A stretch of 17,911 bases of DNA from Candidatus Acidianus copahuensis (GCF_000632495.1 NZ_JFZT01000067.1:1-17911), one strand, 5' to 3'; shown: positions 1-7,907, counted from the first letter of the stretch. Notes: a model not told the origin generated them from the letters alone. A program made the numbers and translations.

Positions 1-509
1 CCCTTTCTCTTATTTATTTTTATCTGTTTTAGCCAACCCATCATGCGACCAAATTTGTTGTAAAGATCTAACGTCGTTTCAGTCGCAAGGACTTTTAATT
101 AAATTGAAAACCTCTTTACGTTTATAAATGTTAACCCCCCTCTTTGTAATACGCACTAGTCGCATTGAGACTCGCATTTTTACGTTTATTATCTCATAGA
201 AAAAATTGGAAATTTACGCTTCTAATCTAGAACCATCCCTTATCATAAATAGAAAAGGGATCGACAAAACTTTTTAGTCAGATTAACTGATCTAACTAAC
301 ACTTTTAATTTTCCCTTCTTCAAAAGCTTATAACCCCTATATTAACCATAGCAATTTACGATACGATCCACGTTCATAATACCGAAAAGTGTTTAACGCA
401 CTTACTTTTCTCCCTACTTTTCCTGCTTACTTCCATTTATTGTGTCTAAAGCAAGATAAAATTATAGACAGCAGTCTATAAAAAGTTAAATAATAGTCTA
501 AAAATGTTA
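1..509 (-). promoter_or_regulatory. CRISPR leader-like sequence (second copy)
   Basis: This stretch matches 17403-17911 base for base except at two positions (G451 versus A17853, T457 versus C17859). The right-hand copy directly abuts the leader-proximal end of the CRISPR array, so this copy is most likely the leader of another array. That array would begin 33 nt to the left of base 1 and would also be transcribed leftward. The sequence is AT-rich, has no ORF and contains the hexamer TTTACG four times (about 115, 179, 213 and 355). Sulfolobales leaders are typically several hundred bases long and shared between loci, which fits. The similarity is seen directly. The leader role of this copy is inference, because no repeat is visible next to it. 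Confidence 0.75.
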
Positions 510-1252
510 TTTATAATATCTAGAATAAAAAATTTTAAATTATATTATATCACGGAATAGTTATAGGAAATCTAGAAATCTCAAATTCTCTATATAATTA
601 GATTAATCCAAAGAACATAATCTAAACATATTTAAGAGTATTATAATTTTTGTAAAAATTTGGATTTTAAAAAATCTAATTAATCTTTTATGTTAAAATT
701 TTTACTTCGGAAAAATAACCCTGTTTACTTACATATACAAGACATTAGTAAGCAGCTATTACTACTATTGGACCCAGAGGTATAGGAATACATATTTACT
801 AAAATTAGTGTAAATTTTCATAAGTGAAGTTGCTATATACATATACTAGCTTCAAGAATGATCTATTATAGTCCATTTGTTCGATTTAGGGGAAGGACCA
901 AGAATTCCATTCTTAAGAAGGATTAGCAAATGCAAAGTTCTAAAGTCAAGGAGTAGATATTATGAACGTGATGATTTCAACCAAGGCAAGAATTCTCTCC
1001 AAGCACAGAAAGATGGATACGCGATGCCTCCAGGTTCATAAGTGAAAAAGTGAATAACAAACCTCTTACACAGAAAAGTTATACCAGGGAGTAAGCGTTA
1101 AAGGAAGCGAATTTCCAAACAAGAAAAGGGGGAAAGTATCAAGTTGAAGGGAGGATAGGAAAATCGAAACGCTCAGTATATACGAAAATAAGAGATGTTA
1201 TATCTAGGTAATCCAATTTTGGTTGAGAACTAGAACCCTCGAGATACATTGA
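510..1252. other. Gene-poor AT-rich region with possible decayed coding fragments
   Basis: I see no intact gene here. From 510 to about 860 the DNA is very AT-rich with short runs of TATATA type. From about 880 to 1041 the plus strand has an open stretch without a start codon, containing residues such as EGPRIPFLRRISK and RYYERDDFNQGKN. Shorter open pieces in other frames follow up to about 1140 (for example ERWIRDASRFISEKVN). This pattern fits an old transposase or other gene broken by frameshifts, but I cannot assign a family. Confidence 0.3.
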
Positions 1253-1603
1253 TATGCACTTCTCCTGCCTGTAGGACTATCAGCAACAAGAACTTATTCC
1301 TTAACTAAAGAGGATCTTTTTTATAAGGTTGAACAAAAGGGATATTTCACCTTAGTTATTGGCGAGAAAGAGAGCTGGCGTGATTATAGTATCAAGAAAT
1401 CTTCACCATCATGTTTTCAATTCTCAAAGTTAGGTTATGAGGCTGATATTGGGGTTTGGGTTTTACTGACATTTATTGCCCGTAAAGCCCTTGAGCTTCA
1501 CCACGTTCTGAACAAAGCATATCATCACGATCCGCCCCCTTCGCGGGATAACCCCACCCACACCACCGAAGACCGGGTTGTGGGGAAACCCGCACATGCT
1601 TAG
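1253..1603 (+). pseudogene. Open stretch without start codon, possible gene relic
   Basis: A 116-codon plus-strand stretch runs from just after a TGA at 1250-1252 to a TAG at 1601-1603, with no ATG, GTG or TTG near its beginning. Its translation includes SLTKEDLFYKVEQKGYF, GEKESWRDYSIKK and a hydrophobic segment VWVLLTFIARKALEL, which looks protein-like in the first two thirds. The last third (from about 1530) is GC-rich and hairpin-prone and looks non-coding: CCCCAC at 1552-1557 can pair with GTGGGG at 1580-1585, and CGGGTT at 1574-1579 with AACCCG at 1587-1592. It may be the 3' remnant of a mobile-element gene followed by the element's structured end. No family is recognised. Confidence 0.22.
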
Positions 1604-1916
1604 TTCCTCCTTCTCCCTTTTATAGTCCCTTCTTCGGGTCTACACACCCACATTTGGGACATGATAATATTGCTTTTTAGAATATATATAAGTATTTTGG
1701 TTTGAAGTGAAAATCATGAAATATATATAAATGTCACGATCTAAGCTAAACTGCTGATATTGGCGTTAATGCTTTTGAGAAGGTAAGGAAAACGGAAGTA
1801 ATGTGATGTGGAATAAATGGATCTTTGAGCGGTAAACTATGACAGGAGTTATCTTGATTGACGTCCTCAACACCCTAAAGTGTCCCCTTTAAGGGAGGTT
1901 CATCGGTTCCACCACT

Positions 1917-2060
1917 CTAGGGTCCCACCGATCCCTCACAGTGGTGGCTCTGGTGGGCACCAAAAATCCCCCTACGGAGTAAGTTCAAACGAGCAACTGA
2001 GTCTCTATCCGCTTGAAAACCACATCTCTTACACTTAAAGAGCCTATGACTAACCTTATC
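1917..2060 (-). pseudogene. tnpB: TnpB transposase C-terminal fragment (IS200/IS605 family)
   Basis: Read on the minus strand, this 47-codon piece encodes the second half of a TnpB zinc ribbon and the last RuvC motif: a CxxC knuckle (CKRC), GFQADRD, then ARLNLLRRG, and it ends at a TAG. TnpB/OrfB proteins end in this order, with the Asp of the DRD-type motif completing the RuvC active site. The DNA after the stop (to about 1870) is GC-rich with inverted repeats (ATCGGT with ACCGAT, CCACCACT with AGTGGTGG), as expected for the structured right end of such elements. The rest of the gene is missing on this strand. The piece abuts an oppositely oriented tnpB fragment at about 2055. Confidence 0.7.
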
Positions 2061-2302
2061 TCAAAATAAACTACACTAAGACGCATGGAAAGGACACGGT
2101 TATTCTAGAGGACCTAAACGGGTTGAACGAAAGGCAACCTGAGTTGAAGAAGTCTTGGAGGGAGGGGTTCCAGTACATGGCTTACCGTACTCTTCAGTTT
2201 TGGATCTCTTGGCTTTAAAGCAAGGTGTAGCTATTATCAAGGTTCCTGCATTTTACGCTTCAATCCCTTGTCCTTACGATAGCGGGAAAATGGTTAAGGT
2301 AA
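2055..2302 (+). pseudogene. tnpB: TnpB transposase central fragment, frameshifted, fused to dehydrogenase gene
   Basis: The frame starting after TAA at 2052-2054 encodes GKDTVILEDLNGL, the RuvC Glu motif of TnpB, then a KKSW..GFQYMAYRTLQFW segment and a stop at 2216-2218. In the next frame the homology continues with LALKQGVAIIKV and the first zinc-ribbon knuckle in IPCPYDSGKM, reaching about 2300. A one-base indel near 2195-2215 therefore disrupts the gene. From about 2300 the second frame continues without a stop into nucleotide-sugar dehydrogenase sequence. This fragment and the inverted one at 1917-2060 are complementary parts of one TnpB: this ends in MVKV, the other begins KVSHRLFKCKRC. 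Confidence 0.72.
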
Positions 2303-3345
2303 AAATAAATTATACAACCGATTACTCAAAACTTTCTGACGTTGATATAGCATTTATTACCGTTTCAACTCCCACAGTAAACGGAAAGATCCTTCTAGAT
2401 CATGTTTTCTCAGCAGTCTCATCTCTATCTAATGTTCTCAGAAGAGATGCAATTATTGTAATGAAAAGTACGGTTATTCCTGATACTTCGAGAAAAGCTA
2501 AGGAACTATCAGGTATGGAAGTAGTTGTGAACCCTGAGTTCCTCAGAGAGGGGTATGCAATAGAGGACACGCTTCATCCTGATAGAATAGTAATAGGCGG
2601 TGACAAATCTGCAGGAGATCTGGTGGAAGAAGTATGGAGATTTACTAACTCGCCAATAATTAGAACTTCCTTGGAGGAAGCTGAACTCATTAAATACGCC
2701 TCCAACTCCTTTCTTGCAGTAAAGATCTCTTTTGCAAATGAGATAGCTAACCTCTGTGAGAGAATTCCTAACTGTGACGTTAATGTAGTAACTCAGGCTA
2801 TGGGTATAGATAAGAGGATATCGCCGTATTTTCTAAAAGCGGGATTAGGATATGGAGGTTCTTGTTTTCCTAAGGATACACTCGCAATTTTAGGATTTTC
2901 CTCTGAATTGGGAGAAAAACTTAGGATAGTTGAGGCCGCAGTTGAGGTAAATAATGAAAGGCCTTTGAGGGCGATAAGCGCTATGAAAGAGTTAATGGGT
3001 GAGATCAAGGGGAAAAGAATATGCATATTAGGTCTATCCTTTAAACCTGGTACAGATGATACAAGGGAAAGCGTTGCATTAAAAATTCTAAACCTTTTAG
3101 AGAAGGAAGGAGCTGAGGTTATTGCTTACGATCCTAAGGCAAAAGTGGAAGGCATTAAGATCGCAAGAAATAGTGAAGAGTGCATAATGAGCTCAGAGGG
3201 AGTAATAATAGCTACGGAATGGAGTGAATTTTCAGGGATAGAGCCAATTCTAAAAGGTAAATATGTATTCGACGGAAGAAGAGTTTTAGATCTCAAGAAG
3301 CTTGACAACGCAATAATGGTTGGGGTTTCAAGATGCAAGGGGTAA
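2155..3345 (+). CDS. Nucleotide-sugar (UDP-glucose) dehydrogenase, N-terminus replaced; probable pseudogene
   Basis: The frame opens at a TTG and runs 396 codons, but only about residues 49 onward are dehydrogenase. Family enzymes oxidise UDP-glucose (or a related sugar nucleotide) to the uronate with two NAD+. Visible family landmarks are TTDY, a V-x-TP motif, KSTV, NPEFLREG, ELIKYASN (K180), the nucleophile in GYGGSCFPKD (C237), and the C-terminal domain with LSFKPGTDDTRES. The first roughly 75 residues of normal enzymes, with the GxGYVG dinucleotide-binding loop, are absent. In their place are 45-50 codons of tnpB sequence, so the TTG start is an artefact; the first ATG inside the dehydrogenase side is at 2290. 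Without the Rossmann loop NAD binding should fail. The body is otherwise intact, suggesting a recent event. The 3' end overlaps the next gene by 13 nt. It could instead act on another sugar nucleotide such as GDP-mannose. Confidence 0.85.
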   Translation: MEGGVPVHGLPYSSVLDLLALKQGVAIIKVPAFYASIPCPYDSGKMVKVKINYTTDYSKLSDVDIAFITVSTPTVNGKILLDHVFSAVSSLSNVLRRDAIIVMKSTVIPDTSRKAKELSGMEVVVNPEFLREGYAIEDTLHPDRIVIGGDKSAGDLVEEVWRFTNSPIIRTSLEEAELIKYASNSFLAVKISFANEIANLCERIPNCDVNVVTQAMGIDKRISPYFLKAGLGYGGSCFPKDTLAILGFSSELGEKLRIVEAAVEVNNERPLRAISAMKELMGEIKGKRICILGLSFKPGTDDTRESVALKILNLLEKEGAEVIAYDPKAKVEGIKIARNSEECIMSSEGVIIATEWSEFSGIEPILKGKYVFDGRRVLDLKKLDNAIMVGVSRCKG

Positions 3346-4106
3346 TAACAGCAGCAGGTCTTGGTACTAGAATGTTACCTGTAACAAAGGTGATTCCAAA
3401 GGAAATGTTACCCGTTCTTTTTAAGGGTGAATTTAAGCCTATTATTCACATAGTATTTGAGCAACTATATACCTTAGGAATTAGGGACTTTATCATCGTA
3501 GTAGGAAGAGGAAAGAGAACAATAGAAGATTATTTTACTCCAGATTATAACTTTGTTCAATACCTAGAGTCAGTTGGAAAAGTGAAACAAGCCCAAGACT
3601 TAATGGGTTTGTATAAAAAAGTGGAGGAAAGTTCTATAGCTTTCGTTAATCAACCCGAACCTAAGGGTTTTGGAGACGCTGTCCTAAGATCTAAACCGTT
3701 TGTACATGAGGATTTTATGGTAGTTGCCCCAGATACACTTCTGTTGAGTATTCCTAAAATGCCAATAAATTCAATTACTGTGACTAAGGTTGACGATCCA
3801 AGAATTTATGGTGTAGTAACGTTAGAGGAAGGGGACATGATAAAGGATATAGAGGAAAAACCAAATGTGCCTAAATCAAATATTGCAGTTATGCCATATT
3901 ATCACTTTGATCTAGAAATATTTAACGCGTTAGAGTCAATTTTTCCCGTTCATGGAGAATTGCAGTTAACTGAAGGAATAAGGGAGTTGTTAAGAAGAGG
4001 AAAGAAATTTAAGGCTATATTTGTTGAAGGTTCTTACGATATGGGCGATTTACAAAAATATATAGTTTCGCTAAAGGAATTTCTATCGTGGAACGGTGCA
4101 GATTGA
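3333..4106 (+). CDS. galU: UTP-glucose-1-phosphate uridylyltransferase (GalU-like nucleotidyltransferase)
   Basis: This 257-residue protein makes UDP-glucose from UTP and glucose-1-phosphate in the cytoplasm. The N-terminus has the sugar-nucleotidyltransferase signature AAGLGTRMLPVTK (G9, G11, T12, R13) followed by PKEMLPV (K23). Further on are the GalU-type EPKGFGDAVL segment, a VAPDT motif at the metal/sugar-nucleotide site, DIEEKP, and the closing YDMGD segment. At 257 residues it is slightly shorter than typical bacterial GalU but appears complete. The ATG lies inside the 3' end of the dehydrogenase frame, so the two were probably co-transcribed and would make UDP-glucose then UDP-glucuronate for surface glycans. 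It also overlaps a possible GTG start of the next gene. A thymidylyl- or other hexose-1-phosphate nucleotidyltransferase activity cannot be excluded. Confidence 0.9.
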   Translation: MQGVITAAGLGTRMLPVTKVIPKEMLPVLFKGEFKPIIHIVFEQLYTLGIRDFIIVVGRGKRTIEDYFTPDYNFVQYLESVGKVKQAQDLMGLYKKVEESSIAFVNQPEPKGFGDAVLRSKPFVHEDFMVVAPDTLLLSIPKMPINSITVTKVDDPRIYGVVTLEEGDMIKDIEEKPNVPKSNIAVMPYYHFDLEIFNALESIFPVHGELQLTEGIRELLRRGKKFKAIFVEGSYDMGDLQKYIVSLKEFLSWNGAD

Positions 4107-4134
4107 TGAGATTCATGACAAGAGGAGAACAAAA

Positions 4135-6375
4135 ATGAAAAAGACTTTACCACTTCTTTTATTAGCTATTTTAGTTCTAATTCCGGCATTATCTCATTCA
4201 AGTAATGTAACTGTGGCTAACAGCAATTTTGGGACGATCTTTATATCCCCCACATCGTCTGTTTATTCCTCCACCTATGATAACGTCAATGGTTTCCTCT
4301 ATGCAGTTAATGGCTATCAAGTACAAGTAATAAATGGAACAAACATAATAGGAAATATAACTTTGAATTGCGGGAGTATATTCGCTAAAGCCGACGATGT
4401 GAATGGCTTGGTTTACGTTGTTGTTACAACTGGAATTGATAATTATGGAATTATAGTAATTCAAGGGGAAAAGGTGATTTCAATGTTCAATACTTTAGGT
4501 ACAATAGAGAAATATAATTGGATTCTTGCAGTTAATCAAGAAAACGGATTTGCATACTTCTACACTTCTAATACTACTGGAAAATTCCTTTTCATATTTA
4601 ATGGCGATTTCCCCATATATTCGATCAAGTTTAACGTTTCAGGAACACCATTGGGAATTCTTCCATACAATTCTTCAAAAATCCCGTTTGTCCTTTTTTC
4701 AAATTATTCCCAAGGGGAGTATACGTACTTTCTTTTCAATCCTTCCAGTAATTTAACAGAGGTAGTTACAACCTCCAACGAAACAGGGACTGCTGATACT
4801 TTTCAAATTCCGTACTCTACTGTTCAACCAATAAAGGTAAATGGTTCATGGTATCTTTTAAGCGTTGAAAATGACGGAAATTTCTCTCTCTTTAACACTG
4901 GAATTTCTTCCGCGCAATATCTTACTGGAGCCTACGATCCTTTCGGTAATTTTACCTTACTTGGTTCTTCATACGGTGAAATAACGATACTAAAGAATAA
5001 TTCTATAATTGACACTCTGCTACTTCCACAAAACAGAGGTAATCCAATCTATTCAATGTCGATCAATCTTAATGATAACCTAATTTATTTTCCTGAAGGA
5101 GAGTGTATCTATTATAGCCATGTTCCAGTTTTGGTAAAAGTAACTTCTTCCTATCCAGTAGTTTTCTCTAATTCATCTCTCCTAATCAGTGAGGGATATT
5201 ATGGAAATTCAACGTTAGTGGTTTTCCCAGGATACTATTATATTTCTCCAATTATAGAATATCAGCCTACAGAGAAAATCTCACTATTAGCATGGGATAT
5301 TAATGGAATCGAAAACATAACCTCTAATTATATACAAATAGAAGGAAACACTACTATAGTAGGTCTCTTCCAAAAACTATATAAGATAATGATTTACGAT
5401 AACCTGTCTTTTTCCGAGAGTTTTGTAGAAAGAGGTTTAATAAACTTATACGCTCAAAGTAATATCACTATAGGAAATGTTTCATATATTTTCGAGAACT
5501 GGTCAGCATCTGGTAACGCTTCTATACTTGATGCCAGTTCCTCGTCTACAAAGGCTTTCATTTATGGTCCCTCCTCTATCATAGCTAATTACGTTCCTTA
5601 CGATAAGGTATTAGTTTACGATAACTTAACTTATGAAACGCTTTTCGTCCCCAATAATAGCGTAATAGACGTGATTTCGAAGTCTGAGGTAAATGCGAGT
5701 CAAGTTATAAATTATTTCCATAACTGGACTGTTACTGGAGGGATCGATGTAGTGAAGGTAAACTCCACAGAGATTAGCGTGAAAGTTCTTGGTCCCTCCT
5801 CTATCATAGCTAATTACGTTCCTTACGATAAGGTATTAGTTTACGATAACTTAACTTATGAAACGCTTTTCGTCCCCAATAATAGCGTAATTGACATCGC
5901 TGAGGTTAACTCTACATCGATTAATGCTCTTTATGTATTTAAGGATTGGTCAATCATTGGTAACATTAGATTGCTAAACACTACTAATTCATACTCATAT
6001 TTCTTAATACAAGGTCCTGGATATATAGATTCTACATATGTTACCTATTATAAAGTAATAATTAATGTTCAAGGTAATAATACAGTAAAGTTCTTAAAAT
6101 CAGGGGAATACGTTATCTCGGCACCTTCTCTGGGTTTCAAGGAATGGAACTTTTCTGGAGATGTGAGAGTCGAAAATCCTAGCGTTTATCTAACCGTTTT
6201 ACAGGTTAAAGGTGCAGGACGTGTTATGGCAGAATACCTTAATATAAGCACGCAGACTACAAGGCTACCTAATATCCCTTCGTCCTCCTATGAACCTTAT
6301 ATCTTTGTTATCATTGCATTAATAATTCTTATACTAGGAATATTATTTTACATTATAAGAAGAAAATCCAATTGA
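4135..6375 (+). CDS. Secreted, membrane-anchored surface protein with YVTN-like propeller and InlB-like repeats
   Basis: I prefer the ATG at 4135 (746 residues). GAGGAG at 4122-4127 lies 7 nt upstream and the protein then begins directly with a signal peptide (MKKTLPLLLLAILVLIPALS). A GTG at 4096 would add 13 charged residues and overlap galU. The N-terminal half has YVTN-type beta-propeller repeats (DNVNGFLYAVNGYQVQVING, DDVNGLVYVVV, NQENGFAYFY). From 5380 four repeats of about 65-75 residues follow (5380-5598, 5599-5823, 5824-6048, 6049-6243). Each has a Y-K-V/I opening, a central F-x-W and a closing GP/GA..ANY-type strand, as in divergent InlB B-repeats. The C-terminus has one membrane helix (FVIIALIILILGILFYII) and a basic RRKSN tail. 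Many N-x-S/T sequons suggest heavy N-glycosylation. The role is unknown; adhesion or cell-envelope contact is plausible. It follows galU as the last gene of the cluster. Confidence 0.85.
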   Translation: MKKTLPLLLLAILVLIPALSHSSNVTVANSNFGTIFISPTSSVYSSTYDNVNGFLYAVNGYQVQVINGTNIIGNITLNCGSIFAKADDVNGLVYVVVTTGIDNYGIIVIQGEKVISMFNTLGTIEKYNWILAVNQENGFAYFYTSNTTGKFLFIFNGDFPIYSIKFNVSGTPLGILPYNSSKIPFVLFSNYSQGEYTYFLFNPSSNLTEVVTTSNETGTADTFQIPYSTVQPIKVNGSWYLLSVENDGNFSLFNTGISSAQYLTGAYDPFGNFTLLGSSYGEITILKNNSIIDTLLLPQNRGNPIYSMSINLNDNLIYFPEGECIYYSHVPVLVKVTSSYPVVFSNSSLLISEGYYGNSTLVVFPGYYYISPIIEYQPTEKISLLAWDINGIENITSNYIQIEGNTTIVGLFQKLYKIMIYDNLSFSESFVERGLINLYAQSNITIGNVSYIFENWSASGNASILDASSSSTKAFIYGPSSIIANYVPYDKVLVYDNLTYETLFVPNNSVIDVISKSEVNASQVINYFHNWTVTGGIDVVKVNSTEISVKVLGPSSIIANYVPYDKVLVYDNLTYETLFVPNNSVIDIAEVNSTSINALYVFKDWSIIGNIRLLNTTNSYSYFLIQGPGYIDSTYVTYYKVIINVQGNNTVKFLKSGEYVISAPSLGFKEWNFSGDVRVENPSVYLTVLQVKGAGRVMAEYLNISTQTTRLPNIPSSSYEPYIFVIIALIILILGILFYIIRRKSN
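5565..5666 (+). repeat. Perfect 102-bp direct repeat, copy 1 (inside surface protein gene)
   Basis: These 102 bases are identical to 5790-5891. The offset is 225 bp, exactly 75 codons, so the reading frame is kept. The copy spans the end of one InlB-like unit and the start of the next (GPSSIIANYVP, YDKVLVYDNLTYETLF). The flanking parts of the units have diverged, so identity is confined to this block. Confidence 0.97.
5790..5891 (+). repeat. Perfect 102-bp direct repeat, copy 2 (inside surface protein gene)
   Basis: This is the second identical copy of the block at 5565-5666. Complete identity at silent positions points to recent duplication or gene conversion between neighbouring domain repeats, not to selection on the protein sequence. 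Confidence 0.97.
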
Positions 6376-7465
6376 GTGTTACACTAAAGTGTTCAAAAAA
6401 TTTTTCTAGATTTTATAATTATTCTGAGTTTTGTAAATATAATAAAGTAACAGCCTAATTATTTCTTTTTAAGTTGGTAAATAATTAACCACGTGACTAC
6501 AGTACTTACCATAGTTCATAACAACCATGTCTTTACACAAACTAATGGCTAACGAATTCGGATCCTTAAATAATATCGTAAAGTACACATAATTCAACAA
6601 TAAGTGGAAGTTGTATCTTAATTCTTGTAAAGTATATTGCGTTAAATTCATTTATCTCTTAGTTGTTTAAGGAAGGAGATCAATCATAGAGTAGGGTAGA
6701 TTACCTCCCCATAGAAATGTTAAAAGACCTTTTTAACGTCATAATTTGTATCCATTATAGTATTCAAGTTTTAATCTTGAGAAATCGATTCAGTAGTAAT
6801 GGGGTTTAAAGCGTGGTTAGGTTGGCGAAATACATAAAACGCTACGATGGGCATCAATCTACTTTTATGAAAGAGACGAAAGGTCTAAATAAGACGAGCT
6901 AAGACAACTAGACCTCAATCTAAAGATAGAGAGCACTATCAATTTATTCTAAGTAGTACAATTATTAGGACTATTCTTAATATATCAAAAAGATTTCTAG
7001 AAAAACAAACAATTCCAAAAGACTCAGGATAAGTATCACTCCCTCAATTCCTACAAAGTGATTAAAAGACAAAAGTTCAAATCCTTCACCTCTCTCAGTC
7101 AAGGTATTTCAAAGTTAGAGTTTAGAAAGAATTTTCAATCAACTAAGTAAACCTGGTTATTCTGAAGTTAACAAAGACTGAGAGGATCTTCGCTACATTG
7201 TTGAGGGAGATTCCCTCATGGTAGTCTTTCACTCCAGCTCTCTCTCCGGAATTGATAAACACCGTAATACTCAAATCCTCAAATCTCCCCCTTGTATCAT
7301 AAAAAGTTCAGCAATAAGGAACCCTAGGGACTCCTTACTCCAACAACGGTCTTGCGTTTACTTCAATCGGTAATCCGCTTAACAAAGGATCTAAAAAGTT
7401 GACTTTACAGTTAGGAGGTATCTAAAATAAAAGTAGATCGCTTGACAATATTTTACTTTCATCAA
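6376..7465. other. Long intergenic region, no convincing gene
   Basis: Directly after the surface-protein stop is ACACT-AA-AGTGT and then a T-rich stretch (about 6396-6420), which may end that transcript. The rest is AT-rich with frequent stops in all frames. A 60-codon minus-strand frame at 6469-6651 has no promoter, motif or neighbour support. On the minus strand 7143-7307 is a 54-codon open stretch without a start (see next entry). I see no RNA gene or complete element. Confidence 0.5.
7143..7307 (-). pseudogene. Possible decayed coding remnant
   Basis: On the minus strand, 54 codons are open between a TGA (7308-7310) and a TAG (7143-7145), with no start codon at the 5' end. The translation is balanced and protein-like (GRFEDLSITVFINSGERAG, VKDYHEGISLNNVAKIL). 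Protein-like residues also appear just upstream in another frame (FLDPLLSGLPIEVNARPLL, about 7340-7405), as if frameshifts had broken one gene. No family is recognised, and chance cannot be excluded for so short a stretch. Confidence 0.2.
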
Positions 7466-7475
7466 TTGTTATTTA
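7466..7475 (+). promoter_or_regulatory. Probable TATA box of the zinc-ribbon gene
   Basis: The AT-rich GTTATTTATG is centred about 26 nt before the ATG at 7497, the spacing expected for a leaderless archaeal transcript that starts at the initiation codon. No Shine-Dalgarno sequence stands directly before the ATG. Confidence 0.45.
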
Positions 7476-7496
7476 TGTTTCCCTCCAGTTATACTT

Positions 7497-7781
7497 ATGA
7501 AGTTTTGTCCAAAGTGCGGTTCTGCTATGATTCCAAGACGTGAATATTCGGTATGCATGAAATGTGGACATAAGGAAAAAGGTTCTGAAACCACGAGGAT
7601 CTCTACTCAGGTTAAGGTTCATCGCGAAAGCATGATAGTCGCCGACGGTAAGAGAATTCAAGGAAGCGTCTCCCTAGCGCTATGTCCTAGATGCGGGAAC
7701 GCAGTCTCTTCTTTAATAAACAGAAAAAAATCGATTTATAAATGTAGGGCCTGTGGTTACATCTTTACAATTAAAACTTAG
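7497..7781 (+). CDS. TFS/RPB9-like zinc-ribbon protein lacking the acidic catalytic tip (TFS4-like?)
   Basis: This 94-residue protein has two zinc ribbons: C4-x2-C7...C20-x2-C23 and C63-x2-C66...C83-x2-C86. The start MKFCPKCGS and the two-ribbon layout match archaeal transcript-cleavage factor TFS, which enters the RNA polymerase secondary channel. In cleavage-competent TFS the second ribbon carries an Asp-Glu pair on a loop of about 24 residues between the cysteine pairs. Here that interval is only 16 residues and reads SSLINRKKSIYK, with basic residues and no DE. It therefore should not stimulate RNA cleavage. Known Sulfolobus paralogue TFS4 has lysines at the tip and inhibits RNA polymerase during virus infection; this protein may act similarly, but that is inference. 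It appears monocistronic, 126 nt upstream of the MFS gene, which has its own promoter. It could alternatively be an unrelated double zinc-ribbon protein. Confidence 0.75.
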   Translation: MKFCPKCGSAMIPRREYSVCMKCGHKEKGSETTRISTQVKVHRESMIVADGKRIQGSVSLALCPRCGNAVSSLINRKKSIYKCRACGYIFTIKT

Positions 7782-7878
7782 TAAATAATTTTTCATGAAC
7801 ATATATATTATCTCATTCCAATTTATTGAGTATTTTCATGCTATAAAAACTCGTGAAACTAGTCTGTTCGCTTTCAAC

Positions 7879-7886
7879 TTTTTATA
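7879..7886 (+). promoter_or_regulatory. Probable TATA box of the MFS gene
   Basis: The TTTTATAT box is centred about 25 nt upstream of the ATG at 7908, consistent with leaderless transcription separate from the preceding zinc-ribbon gene. Confidence 0.55.
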
Positions 7887-7907
7887 TTAGAAGATATATC
7901 TAATTAA

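Noticed and set aside
2793..3338. Minus-strand frames opposite the dehydrogenase
   Set aside because: They are antisense shadows of a clearly conserved plus-strand coding sequence.
4198..4756. Minus- and plus-strand frames of 76-88 codons within the surface protein gene
   Set aside because: They lie inside the well-supported surface protein frame and have no motif or start signal.
6469..6651. 60-codon minus-strand frame in the intergenic region
   Set aside because: It has no TATA box, ribosome site, recognisable motif or operon context, and its composition is that of AT-rich non-coding DNA.
7473..7661. Minus-strand frame opposite the zinc-ribbon gene
   Set aside because: It is antisense to the cysteine-patterned TFS-like coding sequence.
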